Counted from the stretch's first letter, positions 35,101 to 42,791 are shown. The stretch is 64,000 bases of DNA from Promerops cafer (GCA_013398275.1 VZSE01002400.1:28233-92232), one strand, 5' to 3'. The notes: generated by a model from the sequence alone, not told the origin. Made by a program: numbers and translations.

Positions 35101-38100
35101 GGCTCCTGCAGCGCTGTGCTGGCTCTGGGCAGGGCTTAGGTCTCTGCTGAAACCATTTTCCCTGTTGGCCAAATCTGTGTTTCAGGCTCTGAAGAGACAG
35201 AGCATCTTCCCCATGAAATTACCCCTGGCTTAGGGATTTTATTGCTAACAAAGGGAAATGGGTTCCAGACTACAAACACAGGCTGATGCCAGGAATCCAG
35301 GCCCGGACTGTGTAACTGCACCAAGACCAAACAAGGTCCCGGATTCCATCCATCTGTGGCCTTCCTTAGCCTTTCATTTTGCTAAACATAAGGGAGAAGG
35401 ACTGTCTTGTGTTATAGCAGAGCTGAATCTCCAAGTCACAAAGTAGTGGGGTCAGAGGGCTGTTTGGTTCTGCAGGACCTGCCTCTGTCATTTCCTTGGC
35501 CAGAGCTCCCTGTGCTTTGAGGAGAGGGGACAGTGCAGGATCCTGTGGTGGCTCTTGCACCTCTGGTTTCTGGGCTTCCCTGAGGAGGGCTAAGGACTTA
35601 TTGATTCTGGGGATATTCCACAGCCCCTGTGCCATGTGTTCAGAGGTGTAATAGCGTGCTTCTCGTTAGTCCAGACGATGAGGAAGAGGAGGAAGATGAC
35701 CAGGAAGAGGAACAGAATTCAGGTGCTCGTGTGTATATTGGAGATGTGCCATCTGTCACAGTCATCCCCAAACTGGTACCCCAGGTCCTCCCGGAGGAGC
35801 AGGAAGGAGATGAAGGGATGAGCGACTCTGACTCGGAGGGGCCCATCCTGTATAAAGATGATGAGGATGAGGAAGAAGATGAAAGCCATAACAGTAAGGC
35901 TTTGACATTGCAGGTGGCTTTTTTATTGCTCTGCTGAACTCGTGCCTGGCTGCACTGAGATCTGGATCAAAGTGCTGGTTCCCACAGCGCTTCAAAGCAG
36001 CTGCTGCTTGGTTGCATGATGTAGCACACATGTCCTCTGCCTTGCTTTTTTCCAAGGCTCTGCAGCCAAACCTGTGCACTCACCTGCTGAGTGCACCCCT
36101 TCAGTTGCAGATGGCTCCCGTGACAGCCTGTGCTGTCCCAGTCCCTCAGGTAGGACAGCATTAGGTGAGCACGTGGTGTCACACGAGTGCTGCTGCTGCT
36201 GTGCAGTGGGTGCAGAGCTTGGGAAGAGCAAGGAGAGAGGACAGCTGTCCCTCAGGGAGAGCATAACTCCCAGGGGCACAGGGCTGGGATTGCTCTGGTG
36301 GGCTCGGTAGCCTTGAGCTGCAATCCTGTTGCTCTCCCTCCCCACAGGCACGCTGGCCAACAAAGTGAAGAGGAAAGATACACTCGCTATGAAGCTGGGG
36401 AGCACAACCGCACCACAGGAGGAGATGATGGTCTTCCCTCGGAAGAGCAAGGAGGAGTGGAACGAAATCCGCCACCAGATCGGGACAACGCTGATCAGGT
36501 ACGGAGAGTGATCAGCGTGTGCCGAGTGGCATTGGGCAGAGCTGGGGCCTTGTCCGAGCAGCTTGTGCTGGAATAGGGTGGGTGGTTGGGCAGGGCTGGG
36601 AGGTTGAGTGTGGCTGTTCCTCCTCTGTTAGAAAAGTTGGGAGTTCCTCCTGGACTTGAACAATATCCCCCTAACAGACCCCTGTTTCCAGAGGTTAAAT
36701 GGACTGAGAGGGGAAAATCTCAAGGATTGCAGACATGTAAAACACAGGGTGTGGATGGATGCAGGGTGGGTGCTGGTGGTGGATGAAGCTGGGACTGGTG
36801 ACAGTCCAGGCTCTGCTGTCTGAGCTCCTTGCAAAGCTGTGTCTGAGCTGGAGAGCCCATAGCTCTTCTCAAAGATGTGCCAGTGGCCAAGCAGCTCTTT
36901 GAGCAGAGCATAGTGTAAAACAGGGCAGCAGTGATCCTCAGTGGTGGGTGAGGAGTGTGGAGGAGGCTGTCTAGTGCACTGAAACCAGGCAGTGTTGTCC
37001 TTCATCTGCTACTGATGAGTGACCAGATACAACATTCTGCCCTTGTCACACTTCTCTTCAGGCGACTGAGTCAGAGACCAACTGCAGAAGAACTGGAACA
37101 GAGGAACATTCTTCAGCGTGAGTAGCACTTCTCTGGTGGTCCTGAGAAATACCATAAGTTTGCCTTCAATATCTTAATGTATCAGGTGGGGATGGTTTTA
37201 AATTGAAAGAGATTTAGATTAGATATTAGGAACAAATTCTTCCCTGTGACAGTGGTGAGGCCTTTTGGCACAGGTTACCCAGAGAAGCTGTGGCTGCCCC
37301 ATCCCTGGAAGTGTCCAAGGCCAGGCTGGACAGGGCTTGGAGCAATCTGGGATAGTGGAAAGTGTCCCTGCCCATGGCAGCGGGTGGAACTGGGTGATCA
37401 TTGAGGTCTCTTCCAACCAAACCCATTCTGGGATCATATGATTACGGATGGAATAGCTGTCCCATGCCTGCCACCTCAGAGAAGGGTGTGTGGGCTGGTT
37501 CAGACTCTGCTGCTACACAGCAAGGACTGTTAAAGGTGTTTTTGTTTGGGCTGGACTTCTATTTGTGTTTCAGGCATTAAAGCATTGCCTTGCATCATCT
37601 CTAAGCATGAAGTCAGGACTGTTTCTCTTGGCCATATCTTGTTCTGCAAAAGTTTTAAATAAACATCTCAAGGAAATGGGAATGTCAGTTCAGGAAGTTT
37701 CCATTTAAAATATTTATCTGTGCTGTTATTTTCTTTTAAACTATAATAGATTTGTGAAGGAGCAAGCTGCACAGTGGCTTGGATGTATTTTGGTGATATG
37801 GCCATTAATGGTTGACGTGAATGACTCATTGGTGCTGTGTAAGGGGTGTATTTACCCCACCACTTCAGGAGGTGACACAGGGTATTGAGCTGTACTGGGC
37901 TCTCCTAAGCCTTTGGGTCTGTAGATAATCTGATCCAGCTCAATACTCTCCTTTGTTCAAGCCTAGAAAGCACTTTTCAAAGCCTGATGCTTACATGAAA
38001 AATGTTTTTTTTCCTCTTGGCAGCGAAAAACGAAGCTGACCGTCAAGCTGAGAAGCGCGAGATCAAGCGCCGGCTCACCAGAAAGGTACTGCTGGCTCCC

Positions 38101-40817
38101 ACGGTGCTGGCCACCTGGCAGGGCTGCTGGCCACAGTGGCAGTGAGCACATTGTAGGCTCCGTGCTGTGGGCGAAGTCACAGGGCTCTTGTGTAAGTGTC
38201 CCCAGTGCCCTCAGACCGCAGTGCCTTTGGAATGTGGACTGTCACCCACGGTGAGCCCTTGGCACCAGGGCCGTGTTTTTGTCAGTGACAGATCTGAGCT
38301 GGCAGCGAGTGTAACAAGCGAGATGAGAACTAAATTTGGCACCTGATACTTGAAAGGTTTGCTGGCCTGGCTGCTTTAACACTGTGCTTCAGCAGCCATG
38401 ACTTCACACCAGGCTCCCTAAAATCCATTTCTAAAGTGACGGCAGTGTGGGAGCTGAGCAGAGTAAACAGCTGCTTTTAGCTGTTACATCCAAGTTACTT
38501 GTGATTGTTACTCGTGGCTGGGAAAAGCTTCCCCAAGGCCTGTGAGTGTGAAGTGTGAGTGCTGCCATTGCTGAAGCTGTGTTTAGGGGTGGCATGAAGG
38601 GCTCACCCTTGTAGTGGCTGTTCCCACACCCCTCAGTGCCCTCCTCCATCACAGCGTGGCCCCGGTTCTGCCCTAGCCTGGCTTTGTGATCCCAATAGGA
38701 GTATCCAGTCTGTAAGAGGTTTTACCTATTCCCTCACAGGCTGCGAGCAGGATCTGGTAGTGTCTGTGGTTAAGGCACAGTGAGGGAACTGGTTTCAGTT
38801 TTGCTTGGGGTGCTTAGTCCTGGATCTGCTTTGTGGACAAGGCTCAGACTAACCTCCTTTGTTTTTGCTGGTGTTCAGCTTAGCCAAAGGCCTACAGTGG
38901 CAGAGCTGCAGGCCAGGAAGATCCTGAGGTTTAATGAATACGTGGAAGTAACAGATGCTCAAGACTACGACCGGCGAGCAGATAAGCCATGGACAAAGCT
39001 GACACCAGCTGACAAGGTAACTGAGAGTGTCCTGTTCCCAGATGGGAAGAGGAGCCAGACCAGGGTAAAAGGGTGTGAGCCAAGGAGATTTGCTCTGTTC
39101 CTCTGGCTTCATCTTTTCATCTTTCCCCCTGCTACCCCACCTGTGTCCCTTCAATTGCATGTGCTGTCCCAGCTCTGCTTCCTGCTGCCTCATGGCAAGG
39201 TGGAGCCCAGGTGGGCACAGTCTGGGCGAGCAGATAAGCCATGGACAAAGCTGACACCAGCTGACAAGGTAACTGAGAGTGTCCTGTTCCCAGATGGGAA
39301 GAGGAGCCAGACCAGGGTAAAAGGGTGTGAGCCAAGGAGATTTGCTCTGTTCCTCTGGCTTCATCTTTTCATCTTTCCCCCTGCTACCCCACCTGTGTCC
39401 CTTCAATTGCATGTGCTGTCCCAGCTCTGCTTCCTGCTGCCTCATGGCAAGGTGGAGCCCAGGTGGGCACAGTCTGAAGGCCAGCATGGCTTCTGCCTCA
39501 GCTTCTGAGTGGTGTAAGAATCATAAAATCACGGACTCGTTAAGGTTGGAAAAGCCCTTGAAGATCATGGAGTCCAGCTGTTTCCCCAGCAGCACCATGT
39601 TCACCACTAAACCGTATCCCCAGGTGCCCCATCTGCACATGTTTGAACACTTCCAGGGATGGTGATTCTACCACGGCCCTTTCCATGAAGAAATTTTTCC
39701 TTGTATCTCATCTAAACTTCCTCTGGCTCAACCTGAGGCAGTTCCCCCTTGTTCTGTCACTTGTTACCTGGGAGAAGTGACCAACCCCCAGCTGTCTTGA
39801 CCCTCCTGTCAGGGAGTTGTAGAGAGTGAGGTGTCCCCCCTGAGCCTTCTTTTCTCCAGGCTTAGCCCCCCCACCTTGCTCAGCTGCTCGTGGTGCTCCA
39901 GACCCTTCCCCAGCCCCGTTCTCTTTTCTTGACACAGCAAGGATACTGGGCATCGGTCATAGCAGTGCAGTTCCCTGCAGGCTCAAGAAGCTGGCAGGGA
40001 ACCATCTGTCCTTGTCCTCCCCCGCCACCTCCGGGGACTGCCCAGCCCTCATTGTGGAGGGGCAGATTAAATTCAGCTTGGTGTTAATGGACTGTGAAAG
40101 CTGGGGTGGCTGCTGCAATCTGAGACCTTTCCTTTCCAAAAAAAATCTCCCTCTCTGTGCAGGCGGCTATCAGGAAGGAGCTGAATGAGTTTAAGAGCTG
40201 TGAAATGGAAGTGCATGAGGAGAGCAAGCAGTTCACCAGGTGAGAATGTTTTTAACTTAAGAGTTTTCTTCTTGTTAGAGCTGTCAGAGCTGTGCTGCAA
40301 GGACAGCAAAACACTAATACCTTAGAAAAACTATTTGTGCAGCAGTTGGAGATTAAATGTCCCTTTGTCTGGGTCCTGGGGGGTGACTGGAGCAGTAGCA
40401 GAGACAAAGTGGGTTGTTTTTCCTTAAACTGGGGCTTCCATCCTGGAGGGTCAGTGACCAGTGTCTAGTTTGAGGTTTCACTGAAACTAGTGTGAAGCTG
40501 CAGCTGGAGGGAGCTTTTCTGGGGCTAGAGATGTGCAGCCACAGCCACAAAACAACTTGCTAATGAGTTATCTGTGTAGTCACCTCTGGATCATGGCCCA
40601 AGTGATTCCTTTCCTTCCAGCTCTGTGTGGCAAAGTTGAGTGCAGAGCACAGGAGGTGAAATTGTTTGATGTTAACAGCTTCCCTGAGGGCTGAGAGTTC
40701 TGAGATAATTCAATTTACTCTCTCTGGCCATCTGTAGTGCCCAAGTAACCATTTAACCCGAGTTCCAAGGATAACACTCAGATTTTTCACTTGGCTTTCA
40801 GATACCATCGACCGTAA
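2156..40817 (+). CDS. PHACTR4: PHACTR4, phosphatase and actin regulator 4 (whole gene, spliced)
   Basis: The coding exons 2156-2171, 27355-27531, 27957-28037, 30940-31104, 31233-31592, 34478-35066, 35670-35893, 36348-36498, 37062-37117, 38024-38085, 38879-39016, 40163-40239 and 40802-40817 join in phase to 2112 nt. This is 703 aa plus stop, close to the human length of about 702. In order the protein shows an N-terminal basic motif followed by an RPEL-like motif (about 65-91, KPREEL), a long Pro/Thr/Ser-rich middle (about 92-460), an acidic stretch (about 465-535), then RPEL motifs near 593-599 (RPTAEEL) and 631-637 (RPTVAEL). The C-terminus ends in the PP1-binding tail (ILRF near 642-645 and a conserved end YHRP). 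Family role: it binds G-actin through RPEL motifs and PP1 through the tail, controlling cofilin phosphorylation and cell migration. The gene lies upstream of the U17 host gene and RCC1, as in human. Confidence 0.95.
3430..3553 (+). mobile_element. CR1 3' end fragment
   Basis: A short plus-oriented CR1 tail: 'gagcaacctggtctagtgg', 'aaggtgtccctgccc', and 'aaggtccctcccat', followed by 'attctgttattc'. Confidence 0.75.
4560..4775 (+). mobile_element. CR1 fragment
   Basis: A plus-oriented CR1 3' segment containing 'gaagaaattcttccctgtga', 'gaagctgtggctgccccatc' and 'gagcaacctggtctagtgg'. It ends at 'aggtcccttcc' without a clear tail repeat. Confidence 0.85.
6022..6350 (-). mobile_element. CR1 fragment, minus orientation
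   Basis: It reads as the reverse complement of the CR1 3' region: 'ggtttgggttgggagggctg', then 'cttccactagaccagg', 'ccagggatggggcagccaca' and 'aagaattccttcccactg'. It extends 5'-ward into 'cttgtcctgtcgctccagg'. Confidence 0.85.
8425..8803 (-). mobile_element. CR1 fragment that leads into a minisatellite
   Basis: A minus-oriented CR1 begins at its tail (acagaatcacagaatc) and runs through 'aagattttccccagtatcc'-like and 'gagcctccttttctccagg' text to 'cagctgctcctgg'. Where ordinary CR1 copies (compare 39,880-39,935) continue with a single 'ctccagacccttccccag' block, this copy passes into a tandem array of that block. Part of the element (from 8602) is repeated after the single N at 8885. Confidence 0.85.
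8602..9168. repeat. Duplicated flanks around a single N at 8885
   Basis: Positions 8602-8884 and 8886-9168 are about 283 bp each and almost identical, differing at a few bases in the minisatellite units. They are separated by one N. This fits two overlapping contig ends that were abutted rather than merged. Confidence 0.85.
8804..9448. repeat. 42-bp GC-rich minisatellite derived from CR1
   Basis: The units start 'cgctccggacccttgcccgg' and end 'cgtctctggaca'. Clear units begin at 8804, 8846, 9088, 9130, 9172, 9214, 9350, 9392 and 9434. Individual units differ by a few bases (gggtgcg/gggcgcg; ggacac/ggcccc). The array is broken by the single N at 8885 and by an N run at 9257-9349, so its true copy number is unknown. 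The unit is homologous to a single block of ordinary CR1 copies. Confidence 0.9.
9257..9349. other. Assembly gap (93 N)
   Basis: A run of N inside the 42-bp minisatellite. The unknown sequence is probably further repeat units. Confidence 0.95.
9501..9514 (+). promoter_or_regulatory. CTCF-like core site
   Basis: CCGCCAGAGGGCGC differs from the common CTCF core (CCASYAGRKGGCR) only by G at its third position. It lies in a short GC-rich segment next to the minisatellite. Motif match only; binding is untested. Confidence 0.4.
9588..9805 (+). mobile_element. CR1 fragment
   Basis: Plus-oriented CR1 text with 'gaaggaatccttccctgtga', 'gaagccgtggctgccccatc', 'gcttggagcaacctggga' and a decayed 'ccattctagaattttgtga' tail. 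Confidence 0.85.
13140..13840 (+). mobile_element. CR1 with a second CR1 3' end nested in it
   Basis: Text typical of one CR1 body ('cctggttagtctggagaagg', 'gctgagaggggatcc') is interrupted by a different CR1 3' end ('aacctgggacagtgg' through 'cattctgtgagtccgtg'). The first element then resumes with 'ggtgctcagggacagg', 'acaaggagcaatggcc' and 'aggaggaacttctttccatg'. It ends at its own tail, 'cttctgtgattctgtgaat', near 13,838. The part from 13,225 is also duplicated around a single N. Confidence 0.75.
13225..13589. repeat. Exact duplicated flanks around a single N at 13,407
   Basis: Positions 13,225-13,406 and 13,408-13,589 (182 bp each) look identical by eye and are separated by one N. This is most simply an uncollapsed contig overlap. 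Confidence 0.9.
17525..17942 (+). mobile_element. CR1 fragment
   Basis: A relatively long plus-oriented CR1 3' copy: 'cctctcctgtgaggaaaggc', 'gcctggaggagagaag', 'gaaattcttccctgtgag', and 'aaggtcccttccaaccc', with the tail 'attccatgattctgtgaa'. Confidence 0.9.
21200..21656 (+). promoter_or_regulatory. PHACTR4: Candidate internal PHACTR4 promoter and 5' UTR
   Basis: This segment is richer in CpG than the surrounding intron (for example around 21,465-21,510) and ends in the alternative first coding exon. Two MCAT/TEAD-type words in inverted order (GGAATG at 21,342-21,347 and CATTCC at 21,353-21,358) lie about 260 bp before the ATG. There is no TATA box in an obvious place, and the start of transcription is not defined. 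This is an inference from composition and from the exon. Confidence 0.5.
21611..21656 (+). CDS. PHACTR4: PHACTR4 alternative first coding exon (MGQPHF...)
   Basis: The ATG at 21,611 opens M-G-Q-P-H-F-S-V-P-V-N-P-G-A-V and leaves one base before a perfect donor, gtgagt, at 21,657. That phase matches the shared exon at 27,355 exactly, producing ...P-G-A-V-A-E-E-V-D. An in-frame TAG at 21,551-21,553 fixes the start. I recall a mammalian PHACTR4 isoform beginning MGQ...VNP, which supports this exon being real. The resulting protein is 713 aa. Confidence 0.75.
26717..27116 (+). mobile_element. CR1 fragment
   Basis: A plus-oriented CR1 with 'cagcctggagaaaagggggc', 'tcaagttgtgctgggggagg', 'gcagtggtggagtcccc' and 'ggtcttttccaaccttaac', and the tail 'attctgggattctgt'. 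It contains a stretch of unrelated AT-rich text near 26,905-26,940. Confidence 0.85.
27355..27531 (+). CDS. PHACTR4: PHACTR4 shared coding exon 2
   Basis: The acceptor 'cctgtgcag' and donor 'gtaaag' bound this exon, phase 1 on both sides. It encodes the conserved block with TTPPTKRKSKFSGFGKIFKP followed by a Trp/Lys-rich basic stretch (WKWRKKK), typical of PHACTR N-termini. Both alternative starts splice into it. Confidence 0.95.
27957..28037 (+). CDS. PHACTR4: PHACTR4 coding exon 3, N-terminal RPEL motif
   Basis: Acceptor 'atatcag', donor 'gtgagt'. It encodes 27 residues beginning V-L-E-R-K-I-S and containing KPREELVKRGVL, the N-terminal actin-binding RPEL-type motif of the family. Confidence 0.95.
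28038..30939 (+). other. PHACTR4: PHACTR4 intron 3
   Basis: A 2.9-kb intron bounded by gtgagt and 'ccttgcag'. I see no gene or recognisable mobile element in it, apart from weakly repeat-like text near 30,110-30,270 that is too decayed to name. Confidence 0.8.
30940..31104 (+). CDS. PHACTR4: PHACTR4 coding exon 4
   Basis: Acceptor 'ccttgcag', donor 'gtaaga'. It encodes a linker including LKNGHTIPIG, which aligns with LKNGHTTPIG of the human protein, and a basic end before the donor. Confidence 0.95.
31233..31592 (+). CDS. PHACTR4: PHACTR4 coding exon 5, Pro/Thr/Ala-rich
   Basis: Acceptor 'tttgcag', donor 'gtaagt'. The 120 codons are rich in Pro, Thr, Ser and Ala, with PSPAPRTL and AKQPPVPPPKPVNRNSN, matching the disordered middle of the human protein. 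The long open frame on the opposite strand is a composition shadow. Confidence 0.95.
31593..34477 (+). other. PHACTR4: PHACTR4 intron 5
   Basis: A 2.9-kb intron between gtaagt and 'ttttcag'. No gene is recognised. It has a short A/C-rich simple stretch at about 31,985-32,030 and is otherwise unremarkable. Confidence 0.8.
34478..35066 (+). CDS. PHACTR4: PHACTR4 coding exon 6, proline-rich
   Basis: The largest coding exon. It starts A-E-L-S-Q and contains LSKPSPPLPPKRG, a run of prolines coded by CCT repeats near 34,785-34,805, and LPLHIRIQQALASPLPVTPP-like text (I-P-L-H-I-R here). It ends with RTRSLPVTIEMLKV. The donor is gtgagt at 35,067 and splits the last Val codon (GT|T). Confidence 0.95.
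35670..35893 (+). CDS. PHACTR4: PHACTR4 coding exon 7, acidic
   Basis: Acceptor 'tctcgttag', donor gtaagg. It encodes PDDEEEEEDDQEEE, then SVTVIPKLVPQVL and a second acidic run, SDSDSEGPILYKDDEDEEED. The order matches the human protein. Confidence 0.93.
36348..36498 (+). CDS. PHACTR4: PHACTR4 coding exon 8, degenerate RPEL position
   Basis: Acceptor 'ccccacag', donor gtacgg. It encodes LANKVKRKDTLAMKL, a divergent segment, then SKEEWNEIRHQIGTTLIR. Where the human protein has an RPxxxEL-like stretch after LAMKL, this exon has GSTTAPQEEMMVFPRK and no Arg-Pro...Glu-Leu pattern. Confidence 0.95.
37062..37117 (+). CDS. PHACTR4: PHACTR4 coding exon 9, RPEL motif
   Basis: Acceptor 'ctcttcag', donor gtgagt. 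It encodes RLSQRPTAEELEQRNILQ, an intact RPEL actin-binding motif. Confidence 0.95.
37209..37442 (+). mobile_element. CR1 fragment in a PHACTR4 intron
   Basis: Plus-oriented CR1 3' text starting 'agatattaggaacaaattct' and passing 'gaagctgtggctgccccatc' and 'gcttggagcaatctgggata'. The end is 'ccattctgggatcatatgat'. Confidence 0.9.
38024..38085 (+). CDS. PHACTR4: PHACTR4 coding exon 10
   Basis: Acceptor 'ctcttggcag', donor gtactg, ending in phase 0. It encodes P-K-N-E-A-D-R-Q-A-E-K-R-E-I-K-R-R-L-T-R-K, identical in pattern to the human linker between the last two RPEL motifs. Confidence 0.95.
38879..39016 (+). CDS. PHACTR4: PHACTR4 coding exon 11, last RPEL motif and PP1-binding region
   Basis: Acceptor 'ggtgttcag', donor gtaact. 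It encodes LSQRPTVAELQARKILRFNE, then the conserved YVEVTDAQDYDRRADKPWTK region and LTPADK. ILRF corresponds to the PP1-docking element of the family. The last 44 nt of the exon are repeated 252 bp downstream. Confidence 0.95.
38973..39476 (+). repeat. 252-bp direct tandem duplication across an exon-intron border
   Basis: Positions 38,973-39,224 and 39,225-39,476 appear identical base for base. The unit holds the last 44 nt of PHACTR4 exon 11, its donor and 208 nt of intron. Because the copies are identical it is either very recent or an assembly artefact. The normal exon and donor remain intact in the first copy. Confidence 0.9.
39519..39945 (-). mobile_element. CR1 fragment, minus orientation
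   Basis: It starts at the tail 'aatcataaaatcacggactc', then 'aaggttggaaaagccc', 'gatcatggagtccagctg', and 'gagccttcttttctccagg'. It ends with 'ctccagacccttccccag', the same block that forms the minisatellite near 9 kb but present here once. Confidence 0.9.
40163..40239 (+). CDS. PHACTR4: PHACTR4 coding exon 12
   Basis: Acceptor 'ctctgtgcag', donor gtgaga. It encodes AAIRKELNEFKSCEMEVHEE and the residues SKQFT, with a split Arg codon at the end. It forms the penultimate part of the PP1-binding tail. Confidence 0.95.
40802..40817 (+). CDS. PHACTR4: PHACTR4 last coding exon
   Basis: Acceptor 'ggctttcag'. It completes R-Y-H-R-P and the stop TAA at 40,815-40,817, the same C-terminus as mammalian PHACTR4. 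Confidence 0.95.
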
Positions 40818-42105
40818 TATTCCAAGGAGGGAGCAAGAAACCCGGGAGGGCTGGAAGTTCTCTGCATCCCTGTCGCAGGCAATACAGTGAGGGTGGAACC
40901 TCAGCTCTTCCAAGATTCACCTTCCAAACATATCCAGAAAAGGGCTTTCGGCCAGGGAAGGGGAATCCTGTCTGAATGTAGCATTTCACTGGAACAAACA
41001 CATCTCTCATGCCATCAGGCTGGAACTGACACTATACCTCGTGTGGTTCAGCAATATGACTCTGCCAGGAGACCATGCCCGGGGGAGCGACCCCTTCCTT
41101 CCCAAGTTGTACAGACTTGTCTTGGGGGTGCAATTCCTCATTTCCTCCTCCTTTCCGTGAGGAAGGGAGATTTTTAAAAAAAAAAAGGCAGCTCTAATGT
41201 TGGGAAGCTGAGGAGAGCATGTGCTCAGAAGCGTGTCTGTGTATATTAGCTGTGTACAGAGAACCCTGGCAGACAACTGACATGGCACTCGTTATTTTCT
41301 GGGGGGGGTTTTGCTTTTTTCTGTCATGTCCTTAATGCCCTGAATCACTACTGACCAACGGTTTGTTGTCCTGGAAGGGAATTGTATAGATATTAACATA
41401 TGCTGCATCTTTTTGTAAAAAAAAAAAGAAAAAAAAAGAAAAAAAAAAAAGAAAAACCCCAACAGATGTATAAAACATTTGCTCTGCACTCTCTCACACT
41501 TGCTGTGATCTTAATAACAGATCTTGAGATATCTAGGCTTGTTTAACAAATTACAGAACCAGGAAAAATGACTGTTGCCTTTTTAAAACTTTTTAATTTG
41601 GGGAAAATGTGAGAGTAGTCAGTCCTTTTTATTGTGGCTTTCTCTCAGATGTTTTTTACTCTCCCAAATCAGGGTTGAAGCTTGCCTTTTTCTCATTTTT
41701 ACAGCTAAACCTACTGGAAACTTGATAATTTCACTGTGTGGGTCAAAAGGAGGGGAAGAAAAGGTTTTAAAAGTGACCTTAAAAAGATGGTATTTCTCTT
41801 CTGAGAGAAAAATTCTTCCTCAATGCGGGTTTTTAAAAAAAAAAAAAAAATCTGGTAGGGCCACTGCTGTATTATGCACAAAACTAAACTATGTGTGAGA
41901 TGCCACTTGTGCGGGGGTTCGGGGGGCGGGAGAGGGAGAGAAGAACTTGTTCACAGACCGGTGTGGCAACATGCCGGCCATGGCCCAGCATCCGCTGGGG
42001 GCTCTTCCCTCACAGCATCCCCTGTACAGCCGCCATTACATTGTATATCGGTCTCCTCAGCAACAGATTTTAATTATTAAATAAAAGTATTTTAGAATTT
42101 TTTTT
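40818..42105 (+). other. PHACTR4: PHACTR4 3' UTR
   Basis: It runs from the stop to a few bases past the poly(A) signal at 42,080. It contains an interrupted A-rich tract at 41,418-41,455 and short A runs near 41,176 and 41,835. The GC-rich spacer and the U17 host promoter follow directly. Confidence 0.75.
42080..42085 (+). terminator. PHACTR4: PHACTR4 poly(A) signal
   Basis: AATAAA followed by a T-rich downstream element at 42,100-42,112. It is the last such signal before the next promoter. Confidence 0.75.
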
Positions 42106-42338
42106 TTTTTTCTTAAACCCTGCCTGTGTGGTCGTGTCTTTTCAGCCTATCTCGGTCGGAGCGCGACCGGCCGGCCCCCTGAGGGCGGTGCGGGGCGGCT
42201 CAGCCATGGCGGCGCCTCCCCTGAGGCCGCGGCTTTTCGCGCCCTTTCCACTGCGCGCGTGCCAACCGCCCTTCCAGCCATTGCGCAGGCGCCGCTGGCC
42301 CCGCCCCTTCCGCCGGGTGTTGGCCCCGGCGCCTATGC

Positions 42339-42348
42339 CCATATATGG
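42339..42348 (+). promoter_or_regulatory. CArG box (SRF-type site)
   Basis: CCATATATGG fits CC(A/T)6GG without mismatch and is palindromic. It lies about 50 bp upstream of the TATA box and about 27 bp after an ETS-type core, the arrangement of a serum response element. Confidence 0.6.
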
Positions 42349-42396
42349 CTCATCCGCCCCTCGCGCCGGACGCGCTTTTAGCCCCGCCTCGCGCTC

Positions 42397-42404
42397 TATA
42401 AAAA
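42397..42404 (+). promoter_or_regulatory. TATA box of the U17 host gene
   Basis: TATAAAAA in a GC-rich setting, about 30 bp before a CCTCTTTCACC pyrimidine start. Confidence 0.75.
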
Positions 42405-42425
42405 GCGCCGCGCGAGACGCTCAGG

Positions 42426-42459
42426 CCTCTTTCACCTTGGGGAGCGGCAGAGCTTGGAG
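42426..42459 (+). ncRNA. U17 host gene exon 1
   Basis: A pyrimidine-rich start (CCTCTTTCACC) about 25 bp downstream of the TATA box, ending at 'cttggag' before gtacgg. The start position is an estimate. Confidence 0.6.
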
Positions 42460-42469
42460 GTACGGTTTT

Positions 42470-42629
42470 ACCCTTTTTACCCTTTTTACCCTTTTTACCC
42501 TTTTTACCCTTTTTACCCTTTTTACCCTTTTTACCCTTTTTACCCTTTTTACCCTTTTTACCCTTTTTACCCTTTTTACCCTTTTTACCCTTTTTACCCT
42601 TTTTACCCTTTTTACCCTTTTTACCCTTT
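42470..42629 (+). repeat. 9-bp minisatellite (ACCCTTTTT) in host-gene intron 1
   Basis: About 17.8 nearly perfect copies of a 9-bp pyrimidine-rich unit begin about 10 bp after the exon 1 donor. The array gives open frames of repeating FTL or FYP, which are artefacts of the period being a multiple of three. Confidence 0.95.
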
Positions 42630-42791
42630 CTTGCCCTGGCGTGAGGTCCTGCAGGCCGCGCTCTCAGCGGCTGCCCCTCTGCATGCCCATTTTAATGCTA
42701 AATAATGCCGTGAGTTACGCGTGGTTGTGGGGCCGCGGGGTCAGCCCGCGCCACCTCAGCCGCCCCTCAGAGCCGTTTCCTTTTCCTACAG

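Larger units (their letters stand above)
42130..42430 (+). promoter_or_regulatory. CpG-rich promoter of the U17 host gene
   Basis: A CpG-dense 300 bp with, in order, an NRF1-like TGCGCAGGCGC (42,282-42,292), an ETS-type CTTCCG (42,307-42,312), a perfect CArG box (42,339-42,348) and a TATA box, TATAAAAA (42,397-42,404). Transcription probably starts about 25-30 bp after the TATA box in the pyrimidine run near 42,426, as in 5'-TOP genes. Confidence 0.75.

Noticed and set aside
38780..39508. A 242-aa continuous frame containing the PHACTR4 exon twice
   Set aside because: It reads through introns and the 252-bp duplication. The family sequence and splice sites define the exon as 38,879-39,016.
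42470..42629. Interstitial telomere-like array
   Set aside because: The unit ACCCTTTTT is not the vertebrate telomere repeat CCCTAA and has a 9-bp rather than 6-bp period.
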